Notes: a model not told the origin generated them from the sequence alone. Shown: positions 26,801-41,800, counted from the first letter of the stretch. The stretch: DNA of 64,000 nt from Trichobilharzia regenti (GCA_944472135.2 OX235267.1:19947452-20011451), one strand, 5' to 3'. Program-made: numbers and translations.

Positions 26801-29800
26801 CTGAAGATTCCATACTTGTACCAAAAATATGGTGTGGAATCGAGCTGTAATCAAAAATGAAAACAAAAAATTTTAAAAATACATCCATATGTGTAACATA
26901 TGCTCCAGTCACACTATCCATTAAAGATTCATAGCCTCATTATTTGAATTCCTGTCTTTCCTTGACATTTTTGTGGTACTTCAATATACTTATGCAAACA
27001 TTCTCAAAGAATCCGTGACATTTTCATAACTTCTTCTTTTGACAATTATCACTTGTCGGTGAAAAGTAGGACAGAGCAAAGTGTTTGGGGTACACTGATC
27101 CTATTTTATATAATCAGATATCATGCTTTTTTATTCTTCTACATTGCCAGTGGACCATAAGGCACCAAGCTAGAGTCCTTAATTTTTGGTAGCAGTGATG
27201 TTTATTTTTACGGGATGGGGTTGCTAGCCTCATGTCCGACCTTCCCTCTTTTCAGTCTTATTACTGGCTTAGTAAAGTAAAGGAGGGCGTTGGCTGAGGA
27301 TCGAACCCTGGACCACATGCGTATTTGGCGAGCACTCTACGTCTGTGCCACCAATGCTGTTATCATGCTAGCAACGGAGATTTTATCAGCTACCTGTCCA
27401 TAAAGACTGATGCAAGTTCTAAAGTAAATGAAAGAATCACTCTTCTCTTAAGGTCACAGTTGATGCTAACCGTTCTTCTAACACTATCTTACATTTGATG
27501 GATATAGTAGGCTTTCAGATTTTTGTTTAGCGCATTCAAGATGAATTGTAGAGTGTTTGGTGTAACATTGACACTACATTAATCTTGCTGTTGATTAAAG
27601 TATGATAATCCATTGCTTACTCTTTAATTAGTAAAACTTATTTTCTCGATAAAAATGTTTATGAATATATTTGCCTTTCTTGTAGTCATCTTTCATTTCT
27701 ACTTTCTTCTACTAGGTACAGGAAAAACATTGTTAGCCAGAGCTTTAGCTAATGAATGCAGTCGTTTGGCTGAAGATAACAATGGCTCAGGAAAACGTCG
27801 TGCTATAGCATTTTTTATGCGTAAAGGAGCTGATTGTTTATCTAAATGGGTTGGTGAATCTGAACGTCAGTTGCGTTTGTTGTTTGATCAAGCCTATCGA
27901 ATGCGTCCTTCGGTTATATTTTTTGATGAAATCGATGGTCTAGCACCAGTTCGTTCATCAAAACAAGTAAGTTTCAAGTTATTTTTAAATTATTATATAG
28001 GCATGATGAGCATATTTGTTTGCTTTTTGTATTAGAAAATCGTTTTTATTCTTTTGTTTTGCAGTAAACGCTTCGATTGATAGCATTAAAGGTTTAGAAA
28101 GTATTCCAAACTGCGCTGTTTATTGGACTGAAAATATCGAGAAATAGGCAATTACTGTAATTATTTCATACAACCAGTTCCCCTGATTAGTTTGAACAAA
28201 AAAGGGACATACATATTTGCAGGGTTAAGAAAAAAAATCATGTCTTCTACTTCACTGCTTTTCTTCAGCTGCTAACAGCCTAAATATTTGACATAAGTTG
28301 TCATAAATGCAAAAGTATGTAAAATACAACAAAAATTATTATTTAAACTCTAAGGGCATAGTTGTATAACAAGAAGTGATATGAATACGAGATAGTTAGT
28401 AATCTAATAATCAGAGTTCACTTATGCACGATATTGATTAAAATTTTGAGAGGAGAGATTGAGAATGAAAAGAATTGGTTAATAGAAACGAAATTATTAA
28501 GGAAACAAACAATCACGTAAATTGGATTTTTATTAAATCTCGCACTACCATGGTAATTAGACGCGTCTACTAATTCCCTGTGTTCCTGTTGTGTCACAAC
28601 TCTTTTTCCGGTTATGATTCACTGAGCTGGACTTATTAATAGTCTTCCAACTTACGTGATTGTTTGTTTCCCTAATAATTTTATTTCTGCTAACCATTTC
28701 TTTTCTCCCTCACCCTCTTCTTTCAAAATTTCAACCGTATGCATAAACTCTGGTTGTTAGATTATTAACTATCTTGTGTTTATATCACTTCTTGTTCTAC
28801 AACTATGCCCTTCGAGTTGAAATAATTTTTGATGAATTGAACCGGTAGAAGACGAAGACTTGGTATAGGAATGTTTATTTGGTAATAGCTATCTCTATAT
28901 AAACAAATTATGTATACGTTATCTTCAACGCGTCGGTGGTATAGCGGTTAGCACGCTCGCCGACCATGCATATGGTCCGGGGTTCGATTCCCGGCCGGCG
29001 CACTCCTTTACCTCACTGAGCCAGAGATAATCCTGGTAAAGAGGAAAGGTTGGGCATGAGGCTAGCAACCCCATCCTGTAAAAATTAAACACTGCTACAG
29101 AAACTTCAAGCCATTAGCTTGGAGCCCTATGTTCCACTGGGAACGTGAAGGAAAAATTATTTATTATTATTTTATCTTCAACGCATCATTTGCACAGACT
29201 TTCGTGTTGTGGTACTTCTGGACTTCATATTGTGTTTCGATGTGTTCTGTTCACGTCTCCCATGTATCTCTGTAGCATTGTATCATTTGCCTTCTCTGAC
29301 ATCAAATCTCTCTTCTTGCTATTGTATGTTTTTATACCGATGAACGTCCCTTTGTATACTACTGATAAACCTTATCAGTAGCTCTCGCTATCGTATGTAA
29401 TGTAGTTTTACATTCATAATGACTTATGGCACATTCAAGCTGTTAACAGTTGAAGAAAAGCCGTGAAGTAGAAGACATGATCCTTTTTTATCCTGCGAAT
29501 ATATCTGTGCTTTGTTCGCACTATAAGTACGGTTTAACTGGCTTATTTTTCAACAAGCAGAGCTATGGTTGCCCGTTGTAGCCTGTTGAATGTACCTAAG
29601 GTCAACTCTCACCACACTTTCCTCTGGAAACTGAAATTATTCATATCACAATATTTGATGTGCTTGGTGCCATAAATAGCAATGAAGAAAGCAAACAAAG
29701 ATGTATGATGCTATATACTACTGGTTGGTCAACATTAGTAGTTGAACACCACTCACATAAACCAGTAGTGCTTGTTAATTAGACTGAACGTTCCACTTTC

Positions 29801-32800
29801 AGGGTAAAGGCACTATTTCCTATTCTCTTTAAGACGTCCAGACAGTTATATAACCTTCAAGTTGCCATAGCTATATGTATGTTTGAATGTCTAATGTATA
29901 TACTTTCAGTGTTGCTGTACTACCTTTCTCTTTTCTGCCTTGTTTTCTTCAACAAAGTCATCTTTTGAAGGTGTGCTTTTAACTAACCTGTTAAATGTGA
30001 AGAGAATAAAGGTCTCTATCAGACGACCTTGCAGCATAGCCCCAATTAGTCTTTAGGCTTATCAAGAACGTGTAGGTTCACAAAGATTAGATTTTAACAT
30101 ACTTCCGACGTGTCACTTTCAGTAGGTGTCACTACCAGAAGATATTCTAATATAATTCTCTGCACATATATGTTGATTTACTTAGCATTGAGTGTTATTA
30201 CTTATGACAAAATTTCCCATTTCAGTGTCTAACGTAGACTAAGGATTTGATAAATACAAATTTGCATGCTTAAAGACCTCCTTCTTCTCCTTAAGTCTGT
30301 TTTTTTCGACCGAATAATTGTGCATCTGAGATTATTGTGTTGGTTTAGTGAAGAAGTAAATAGAGCGTGTCTTCATCGGACATCCTCTTTCCTGTCCCTT
30401 CCTGCAATATTTCGTCATATAACAGCTTTAAAATACTTATTATTCAGATTGATTTTCCTGTATTTTTCTTTTGGGAGTTTCGCTGAAACAATCTCTTTTG
30501 TGTCGTCGTGGAGCTGGTATCTAGTGTTTGATTCAAATCACAGCAAATTTAGCGAAATGAAATTAATAAAAACTAGGAATCCCTAATTCTCCAAAACTAA
30601 TCAATACACTTCAGAGTTTTGAGGGAAGTCACTTGATAAATTATCAAACTGGTTAAAGGAGTAAAACGAACAGCAAATCGCGTTTAGTAAGGTTTATATT
30701 TTACGGAAAAGTGTATTTTTTGTTAAGTATAAATTCATTTAAATGCCCCATTGTTTTGTAGTTTTAACGTTTCTAATAAAATACGTACGAGTGGGAGTGG
30801 AAACTACGGTTTATTATTAACATTCTCAAGCCCATTAACTATTATCACGATTATATCAGAAGTCCAGAGTTTCCAAAGTAATATGATGTGAATCAAGACA
30901 AACCTGATTTTCGACCAAACCTCATAAACTCTTATACTACTTTAAGTATCTGATAACAATTAAGTCATACTTTGGTCAGAGCAGGCTGCTAACCAGTTGG
31001 TAGACATTAATATACGTCAATGTTTATGTCTCTAATATTGGTCGTGAGAAAATATGAACAAGACTGATTCAACAACCACTCACAGCAGACTTTGCATAAG
31101 TTGAGACAGTTGACATATAAATGACCTGACATTCAAGAAACAGCCACAAAGAAATGCAAGGTCAACTTTCTGTGAGAAAGAACCAATCAGAAGACTGTGT
31201 TGTTTGCTTGATTAAGCTATAATAATGTACATGAAAAATATATAAATACGTGTTGATTTCCTTAATAAAGGATCTGTTGCCTGATTCTTGTCTTTTGTCG
31301 TTACAATTGGTGTCGCTGCCAGGATCTAGGCCCAAACTACGGGGTTAGAGCCATCACTTTTCGGCAATCCTGCTGCAGTCATCTGATCCACTCACCGCAC
31401 AAACACCCATCAGTCTGAATAACCTCAGTTGTCAACGCCAAGTACTCGAAAGCAGACAGCATGCAAATCTTCCCCAACTACTTTGAATTGACTGTCTCGG
31501 ACACCCTGTGGATTGACCAGTAAACCCACACCAGCCAGTCGCCAGAACATACAGCAAGCAGTTAACAGCTACAGCGCCACGGTTCAACCTGCTAGTCACA
31601 CCCTCAGGTCACCAGTCTGACGAAAGAGCTTCAACTGCACACCAACCAAGACTATGCCTCCAGATTAACAGCTACACGCCAAGTCACGAAATCTGCAAAC
31701 AGCTAACAACTGGAAACCGTCTCTCCTCGATACTGCAAATATCACCAACCTCCCCGCGCACCAGCACAGTACACAGGCAATCCATAACGGCAAGATACCA
31801 ACGTGCGCATCAGGATAACCATGATCTAGCAATTGGCTAGCAGCCTGATCTCATCACAATACAATAAGCGTTAATCGTATAGAAAATAATTAAATTAAAT
31901 GGCGTGACATAACTGACAGGATTGAGTAGATATCGCAAGTGTCATGAGGAGTAGAAATCTGGTGGTGGGAAAAACGGAAAATAATAAAATTTGAGAGAAG
32001 TTTAAAAATGTGGACAAACAAAAATCGCTCATCAAGTGTTGAGACGAATTAAGTCTATTACAGATCTGATGACTGGATAAACTCCTTCTATATTCAGAGT
32101 TTAGGATTCAACTTGTGGGTTGCTATAGCTTTTACTGTTTGAAGATATTTGATTCATACTCCTTCGATAAGATTTCTGCGTACTGAATAGGTGACTAAGT
32201 TTAGTTCGCGAGTCACCAATGGCTTACGCGGAGTACAGCTCAACTAAAATTCAAAGGGTTTCAAGTTAAGGTCACTGTTATGAGGAGTGAGAATGTAGTA
32301 TTGGGAAGGCACAAAAACAACAAAATTTTAAAAAAATTAGGATTTACAAAGGAGTATGAATTAAATTTTCAAACTGAGGAAGCTATGGCGATTCACATGT
32401 TAAATCTTAAACTCTGTATACAGAAGTCTGTTGAGTCACTGGACCTACAATAGACCTAATTCGTCGTAATTTTTGTTAATCCTAATTTTTTTAAAACAGT
32501 TTGATTGCATTAATATATCCTTCCCACTAATACACTTCCATTCCTCATGACACTTAGCTCTCCTTCAATTTTAGTTGGTCTCTACTCAATCTTGTTACTT
32601 ATTGTACGAAGCTCTTACTGTTGAAAACTGATATCTCAAGCATCCCACTCATTGGTGTTTTTTCACCCTTTTTGGACTTTTTGTTTTTTGAAGTCTGAGA
32701 TGTTGGTTGGTCGGCCACTTTATTTCTTCCGATTCCTGCTTTCTGTAGTCTCAGTGTGACCAATGAACTTTTAATATATTTTTGTATTATTTTGCACTTA

Positions 32801-35800
32801 TTATCCTACAGGATCAAATTCACTCTAGTATTGTTTCCACTCTGTTGAGTTTAATGGACGGTCTGGATAATCGTGCTGAAGTAGTAGTTATTGGTGCAAC
32901 CAATAGACCGGATGCTATAGATCCAGCTTTACGACGACCTGGAAGATTTGATCGTGAATTCATATTCACTTTACCAAGTGAAGCCGTCAGACGTCAAATT
33001 CTTGGTGTAATAACCTCTAAATGGGATTCTAAACCAGATTCGCTAGTAAGTCTATCTTCTGTTGTTACTATTTTGGTTGAAGATGCTTTTTTGGTGGATA
33101 TTACTCGAATCAGTCCACATTAATTGTGTACATAATGCTACATATAACTGATAGCAGTATTTGTTATTTCACATGAATTTGCGTATGTGATTATGTGCAA
33201 CAACTGACGTGATCTTGAAAGTTGAACAATTTCGAATGTATGAATCTAGAGGCAATTGTTCTACCTTTTGACATAACTGAAATCTGAAGCTTCGTTCGGT
33301 TGCACTATTGTCTTTGACGACGTAAACCTGAGATTGCTAGAAAGGTTTAGTTTACAGATGGGATTTCTTAAAAAGAATTACTTAACTTCCAGATAAATCT
33401 CTTCAAAAGCAAGCATTTCTTTGAGAATCGATAACAGCTAATTAGAGACTTGCATATTTATATTTCATTGCATTTCAAAAATGTTAAAATATTTGTCAAT
33501 TTATACTATATACACTATTCTATTCAGACATCTAATCTAATAGAATGGTCAATGGTTTCCAACTTTTGTTAATCTTTTATACAACCTGATCATGATCCAA
33601 TATTATGGGTGCTTAGTTGTCACTCAATCCTGCTTAACTGATCTAACTGATCACATATCATTATAATTTCAGGAAATTTGTTTTGAAGCCTTTGGGGTGT
33701 TAGGTGAGTGTTCAGTTATTAAGTGAAGTTGGTGCTCTCTACTGTTAAATAGTTCCAAAGTGAGAGGAAATGACTGCTCAGTATACTTTTGTCCTAAATG
33801 TTTCTGTAACTGATGTCAGAAAAATCTCTGGTGTATTCCATGTTACGTCAAAGTTCATAAATAAAGTATACTGCTCCCTTTTTACCCATAGAAAAGTAGT
33901 CTCTGCAGCTAACACTGCTTAAAATAACACAGCGTGTCAAAACTCATTTGTCCGACATACTTTAGTAAATGTAATTCATCTGGTGTAAACTGATGGTTTC
34001 GGTGTTAACATTTGAATATATCCTCCATAAGACTTCACTCCAATACCATAGTCATTGAAATAAAAAAAACGCAAGGGAATGAAAAAGTAACACAGAAACG
34101 GCAATCGAAGGTCTTTTACTACCTTGGTAGATTGAAATATTGTGTAGATAAATTACGGAGGAAAAAATTTCTTCATGAGAAATGCCGCTGACTAATAGTG
34201 TGACGTGGCTAGAAACCGTCTACTAAATACTACCTATCCATAAACGTTTATATATTTGATCAAATTGGTACACCATAACCCTGTCATACCTGCCTTCTGG
34301 AAAGCGTCTCAGTGTCATATGAATAACCATGCTTAGTCTCTACTAAGGTGAGAATTTTAGAATAGTTTCACTACTTTCACTGTGCTACTGAATGTCCCAA
34401 CAGTAATAAAAATCATTTGTGTATTGTTTTCAATGAAAATGCAGAATTTTTATGGAAAGTAGCAACAATAAAAGATAATTTAACCTGCGAACATTATAAA
34501 TTTATGGTGGTATGGTATCAATTAGAACGTTGAAACTTGCTTAGTTAAATGTTGTTTCATAACTTGAGAAGACTAAACTAATTAAATAAACATGCTATCA
34601 GCAGTTCTTTCATATCACTTCAAATGATTTGGACAAAAGAACAGATTGAGCTAGAAGAGCTATGAAAGTCTCATTGGTCCAATCCGTCTCACTTCGAAAA
34701 GGATTCCGAAAAAGAAAGGAAGAGTATGAAGGAATAATACGAAACATAAGTATGTATGGAAGAAGTGGAAACTAGTTAGAGACTGCAGGCATGGTCAGAA
34801 CTTCACTGATGATAAAGAGAAAATTCATTTTCACTATCGTGAATAATTTTATATCATATCACTGAAAGACCTTCAGCAACTGATTTTTAATATTACTAAG
34901 GATGTAAACAGGCCACCTGACTTTCCCTATATTGCTTCAGTCAGCAATCGATTAACATATGTTGGTGTGATGTTCTGGTCTAAATAACAATATTTTCAAC
35001 CATTTGACTTAACTTTAGGTGAATAATTTTACGAAGATGCTCAATTTGAAAGGCAGATTTCATTTTTACCATACGTTCTGCTTTTAGCAACTATGTCTCA
35101 TAACAGTGAAGTCAGTTGAAATGGAATATATCTAACCGGTGGTAGGGACTCCATGACCTGGAAGATGCTGAGATTTCTTCAAAAATTAGTATATTAGGAA
35201 CTGGTAATGTTTCCCGGAAATATTAAGTTATGGCTCTCACACATACATGCCAAATTTGGCGCATAAGCTAGTCGAGGAAGTGCTATGGTGTGTAATATAG
35301 TTACTGTTTTCTTAAAGTTTTTTTTGATTCACTCTCATATGAATTATGTATTTCCGTTTCATCTTCTTTCTTCTCTTTCTGTAAATAGTTACTAGATCAG
35401 ATTGCTGCAACGACTACTAATTTTTCTGGTGCTGATTTAAAAGCCTTGACAACAGAAGCATGTCTATGCTGTTTACGTCGATGTTATCCACAAGTTTATA
35501 AAAGTCATGTTAAACTAGCTTTGGAATATAAATATTTAGTGGTAAATGTTTTGCTATATGTAATAAAAGAATATCACAGTTTTATTTCGTATCATTTTTG
35601 TCTCGTATTTTGATTTCTTAATGTTAGTTCATTTTTTGCATATACCTGTTATATAATACATGTCTGTTACAACAGGGGTGAAATTGTAATTATAGTGTTT
35701 TATTATTATTATTGTTCCCTTCAGTTCCGACTGGAACATAGGGCTTCAATAGCACATCTCCACTTTGTCCTATTCTCTGATTTCCTCTTAATTTGGCCCC

Positions 35801-38800
35801 ACGATTACCCGTAGTCTGTCATCCCCTCCTTTTATTATCTCCTCCATGTCATCCTCGGAGGCCTACTCGTCGTTTCCCATTCGGGTTCCACTCGAGGGGG
35901 CTGGCACACTATGTCATTCAACGGTCACCTCAGCGCGTTTCCGATCCATCTTCATTTTCTTGGGGATATTTGTTGAGCAGTAGGTTTTTGATTACTTTGT
36001 CCTCAGATTTTCTTGTTGCTAATTCTTCTTGGCCATTTGATCTTCAATACGGAGCCAGCGAAGGCAGCTGTCGATAAAAGTCTGCGACCTGCTGCAAATG
36101 CTTTTTGTGACGCGCCACGTTTTTGCATAACGTCTGATAATAATGTCAAAAAACCACACCTATAATATATATTCTAAGTGTATTCTATAGTGTATACTGT
36201 TCAACTTGAAACTTTGTAAATATACTGAAGGTCGAGGATTGCATCGTACAATATGCATTTTGTGACATTGTTTTTATGAGTTGAAAGCGTCGACCACTGA
36301 AACAAAAGTATATCGATTGTACTGATTGATTGAAAATCATTAGGACCAAACATAATATCCCCAGAAACATTGAAAACAAATCCAGAGACCTCTATGGATA
36401 TGCTCACGCCACTATCACAGAAGGTTTGGAAGGAAGGAAAGGTACCTACCGGTCGGAAGAAAGACTATCGTGTCAAACTACCAAAGATAGGAAACTTAAG
36501 TCTTTACAACAACTGGGGAAGAATCATAATGTTGTCCACTTCAAGAAAATCATTAAGCCGCATCATCATGGGAAGACTGAAGAACGATCTGGATGCAAAA
36601 CTCCTCCCGGGACAAGCTGGATTCAAGAAAAGTGAGCGATGTGCTGAAGCGCGACGCATTGTCATCGAACATAGGACAGAATTACATTCAATTACTTATT
36701 TTCCCCAACTTCAAGAGGCATCGATCGTGAAGTAATTTATAACTGCTACAACACTACTGAGTGCCCCAAACATTCATAAAACCCACGCAACAGCTGTATG
36801 ATGATATCTCATGCAAAGTGATTCACTACGGAGAGGTCATTACAGCCTTTGTAGTGAAGACAAGTGAGACAAGGTTGCTTACTATTATCGATAATATTCC
36901 TGGTTGTGATGGGCTGGATTATGCTGCAAACTGTGGTGAGTGGGAACACAGGAGTACGTTGGCCCAGCAAGAAGACTCTAAGAGACCCGAACTTGTTGGA
37001 TAATTTATGTCTAGTATCACAAGCTCTAAGATTTACTGGCAAAAATCAGCAGGTTGGTGGAAGAATCTGGAAGTAAAGACTGGGCTTCAGGTGAACATAG
37101 AGAAAAGGGAAACAATGAAGATACTTAACCAACAACAACAAGCACTAATCGCCGCCGTCAGGAGAAGTCACCTCTTTCACTTATTGAGGCAGTATCGCTG
37201 CAACTATAAGAGGATTTCAAAGCTAGCCAGTGTCGGAGAAGTAAGATAGATCTTCATCAATCTGAAATCAGGATGAAAATCTACAGTACTCGGGATAAAG
37301 AAAAAGATCCGGTTCCTCAACACTTATGTCAAATCAGTTCTTTGTCGTTCAGAGACTTGGCATGTTACCGACAGCATTTCGAACAGGCCTCAAACTTTTA
37401 TCAACTATCGCCTTCGTTCCATACTAAAGATCAAATAGCCAGAATGGATTAGCAACAAGGAACTCTGGTAGCGAATCAACCAACACAATAGGTATGGGTC
37501 ATTGCCAACTGTATGGAATTACAAACGGTCGCTGAGTATTTTAAATAGCCTAATTTTAAAGAATCTGTTGTATGCTAGTTTACACTGTCTCATTCAGGGA
37601 TGGTTTTCAGTGTATCATAAAATCACTACATTAAATATCAATGCATTCTTAGCAGAAAGTCATCAGATGTAATATTACAGCTAAATAAATAGTATATAAA
37701 CGTGGTTTGAAAGGATAATAGTCTTATTTTTTCTAAAGGGAAAGATCTATTCACGGCGGTAGCAAAATACAGACTATTTTTAAATTGTGTTGAAGTAAAA
37801 TTATACTTCTTAGAATGCGCACAAATCAATAAAGTTTCTACAGTGAGCTTTCTCAATGCTTACAGTTTACGGAGCTGTAGTGCATTCGTCTAGAGACCCA
37901 ACTTTTAGTTAATGGGTTTTAAATTGGGACTACACTTTACACACTGATGCCTAAGTACCGAAATAGTATTAATAAGACTCTAACAACACATACTGGTCGT
38001 CAGTGAAATCCAAAGTTTATGGTGACAGTTACACATAACGGAGAACATTAGTCAGGTGGTAGAAGGTAAAATGAAATCAAATGACTATGTTAAATGACGC
38101 AGCATATTTAGCAAGAATGAGGAGATGTCAACGGAAATTGCAAAATAGTCAAGTTCAGTGTCCTAAGGTATAGAAATTTGGTAGTGGGAGGATAGAAAAA
38201 TAATAAAGTTAAAAAAGTTAAGATATTAGGATTTATAAATAAATATTAATCAGATTTCTTCAAACAGGAGCCATAGCAATCCACATGTTAAATCTTGAAT
38301 TTTGTATATAAAGAAGTGTCTTGAGTCTCTGGACCTACATTGGACCTAATTTGTCTCCACATCTGATACGTAGTTTTTTGACTTTTGTAAATTTTGTTAT
38401 TTTTTCCCTTCCCAACACTACATTTCTACTCCTCATAACTCTTCAGTTGACCCTTCATTTGAGGTCTGCTCAATCTTGCCAATTATATTACGTCACTCAA
38501 TTTACTTATTTGCTTTTATTGTAGTTTCTAACTGACTAAAGTTTTCTGTACTATATAACTGTTATCGAAATCTTTCTATTTTAGTGACGTGCATTGGTCG
38601 TTACCTAAAATATAGATAAATGCTTTCAAACCCAGAAGCAATTTAATTTCGTCACCTATTTTTAATATCCCGTTTGTCATTGAGCGATTATCTTCCTAAT
38701 TGTTATGTTTGCTTCCTCTAGGTCTCACACTGTGATTGGTTTGAAGCTTTGCAAATTGTTCGTGCATCAAGTGAACGTTCAGATGCTGATGCAGCAGCAT

Positions 38801-41800
38801 CATGTTTAACACCATCTGCAAACGCTTTGGCTGCTACTCTCCGTACACCTTTATCACCTAATCTAGCTAAACTGTTAATACGTAATGTTGACATAATCGT
38901 GAATTATTTAAGCAGAGCTCTATTTGACCCTAGAAAACAAATCAATCCCACTGATCATTTTAAGTCATCACGATACTCAGCAAATGATATTTCATCCTGT
39001 ATTTTCAAATCAAAATTATTCATAAATGGAAATGTATCAGATATTATTATGAATGCTGTATGGCATAAATTAGAGACGTTACAAGTAAGTTTGTGAATTC
39101 TACATAGTCGTCAGATTTGTAAAGATTTATTTGTTATGAGTTGATGAACTATTTAAACCTGTGAAACAATGATCAACTATTTCGTCTTAGCCTGCCATTT
39201 ACTAGTTACTTTTCAATTGTATTTTAATGAGACTCAAGGGTCCTGGGTTGAATCTCTTATTCAGTCATGACTACGCATTGATGAAGATCACCTTGTCCTG
39301 AACTAAACACTTGAGCAGGTCTCCGTGTTATTCATCAACAGCTTAACCAATATCTATTCGTAATAATGTCCAACTTTCCTGGAATAATTTGAGCGCCGAG
39401 TCAGATTGATTCATTATAATAATGAATGTCCAACTTTGTATGTGTGTATACCTTGATTGTACTTATTATTTTATTTAGTGTCTTGTCAACTTTCCTTTAT
39501 TCTGCTATGCATCGTAAGGAACCGTCAATTTACTCGTAAAGAAAATGCATTAAAGAATTTGATGAATGTCTAAAGTAAATAAACAATTTCTTCTCGTACT
39601 CTTTACAGGTGGTAATTTGCTATATTAGGTTATTTAGTGTTGATGACTTATTGTGGTGTAAAAATTCAAACTAGTAGTTTAAAAATAAATAGTTTAACTA
39701 CCAGTTTTTGTTATGTCGAAAACCTCATCCTGGAAGCTTATATATATCTGTACTTAGGAAATATATAAGTCGGAGGATTTTTAGATTGATTTATTGTCGT
39801 AGTTGGCCCACTCTTGCTCTCTTTTCAACCTACTTCAAGTCTCGTGATTACTGACGTTCTGTAGGATGGTTAATGTGTGAATAGGAGGAATGCTAATTTG
39901 TAACACTCAGCGCAACCTAGTTGTCGGTAGTCCACTCGAAACGTCATCAGTTAATATCACTGTACCACACTGTGTGATTTATCAAAATAAAATCTTATCC
40001 TTAATGGAGAGTACTAGTTCCACTGTTAAAGTGTCTATGGTTATTAAGTATTTTCTGTATTTTAGTTACTTTGTTCTTTGCCATCTTTTTTTTAATAAAG
40101 GTGTTTACAATAAATTTGGCCAATTTATTTGCTTTTCCTGCAAGTATTGGTATGTGCCCTGAAGCAGCAGTTGCTCAAATCATCTCTTCCATTCGACACG
40201 CTTTGAACAATTCATCAACATTATCCTTTCGTAATAATTCTCAAATGAATGGAGTGGTTGTATACTTGCCTTCAGTTGACAGTCTTTTCAAAAGTATCCC
40301 ACAATTAACTGGCCGCTACCTTATAGATCGTTTGAATGCTCTAGTCGATGAAGTCAATTGTGAATTGAATTATATTCCATCAGCTCTAATTACCTCAGAA
40401 TATGATGGTGCTTCATATGATAATGATAATACTAGTCGGAGTGATGTTGATAATCGTAAACTTTCTTATGCTGCTGTAAAAAATCCACGTCGAATTGTTA
40501 TTATTGGCACATGTAAACATCAAAATTATAAATCCGTTCCACCAAGAATTGTTACTCCTAATATTGAAAAACGTATTCCATCAGTGCGACAACCTAATCT
40601 TAGTCCTAACAGCACAAACACACTTCGTGAGAACTGTGTCACATTGTTCAATACACCGACTGAAAAATTGCAAGGTATTTTATGTGTAATTTGGTTTCCC
40701 TTAGTTTTCTCAAAAGTTTTATTTCCCTAATTTTATAAAATTTATACTGGTATCGTTTAAAATTTCTGCACTTGTATAGTAACTATGTGTCGATGAAATG
40801 TTTACGTTCTTGTAGTAACGAATAATGGGTACACAGTTTTTCAAGCTTGCCAAATGATTGATATCAGTTAGGGAACTAGGGAGTACTGGAGAGCCATTTC
40901 GTCCTAGTTTTGGACTCATTAGCCGTACGCACCCACCGCCAGGGTTCGAACACAGGGCCTTCCGGTTATAGGGCAAGTTCTTAGACCATTCAGCCATTGG
41001 GACCCGACTCAGTGGTTCATGAATTCTAACTTTTGTAACTGGTATCAATCCGTGAGCAAACTTGAAAAAAAATCAAATCCTTTCAAACTAACTTTCGAAA
41101 ATTAACCTAGTGCTCTCTAGTAACTGGCTACATGACGAAGTTGCCTGGTGTTCTGGTGAGAGGTCCTGGCGAGTGGGGTCCTTCCGCTCGAGAGTGAGGA
41201 CGAATACTCACCGATGACACTGGCTGGTAGTCGCGAATTTATAGAAGTTGGAATTTGTGGGCTGACCATTGAGTTGAGTCTCGTTGGCTGAATGGTCTCT
41301 AATTGATAATAATCCATGGTCAGATTTGAAAAACAAATCAACTCCATACAAACTTATTCTTGAAAATTACACAGTTTTCTTCCTAAATATGTGATAATAG
41401 TTCTTCGAATCAGGAAATTCATGAGAAGTGGGTTGATTGTCAGGTAATCTTTTTGAAGGATCCAAATTAATCATGTAATCATATGAAATAGATTCGCTCT
41501 CTACGGTTTTATGTCTTTTGAGAATGATTTCACCTAATACATTTTGTTAATATATTTAGTGTAATTAATTCGTTTTGGTTGTGCTGAACTATTATCACAG
41601 TTGGGTGTCTTTACATACAAAGGGAAACGTGATGCGCTCATTGAGCCGCAGAATCCACAACATTTGCGGCCCTGATACCATGGAAGCAAGCTGGAACACT
41701 TAATAGGATTCTCATTGAAAATGGCTACTCTGAACACTTCATCACAAAATCCATGGAGCCTACATCACTAAAATGGTACACCCCTCCCCCTCAAAAAGAT

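Noticed and set aside
30266..30586. 106-codon open frame in intron 7
   Set aside because: Hydrophobic chance frame in T-rich sequence; no family recognised.
39890..40162. Longer frame through exon 11 into the 70-nt intron
   Set aside because: Reading on past 40030 gives a sequence unlike AAA2 and out of frame with the well-supported exon 12.
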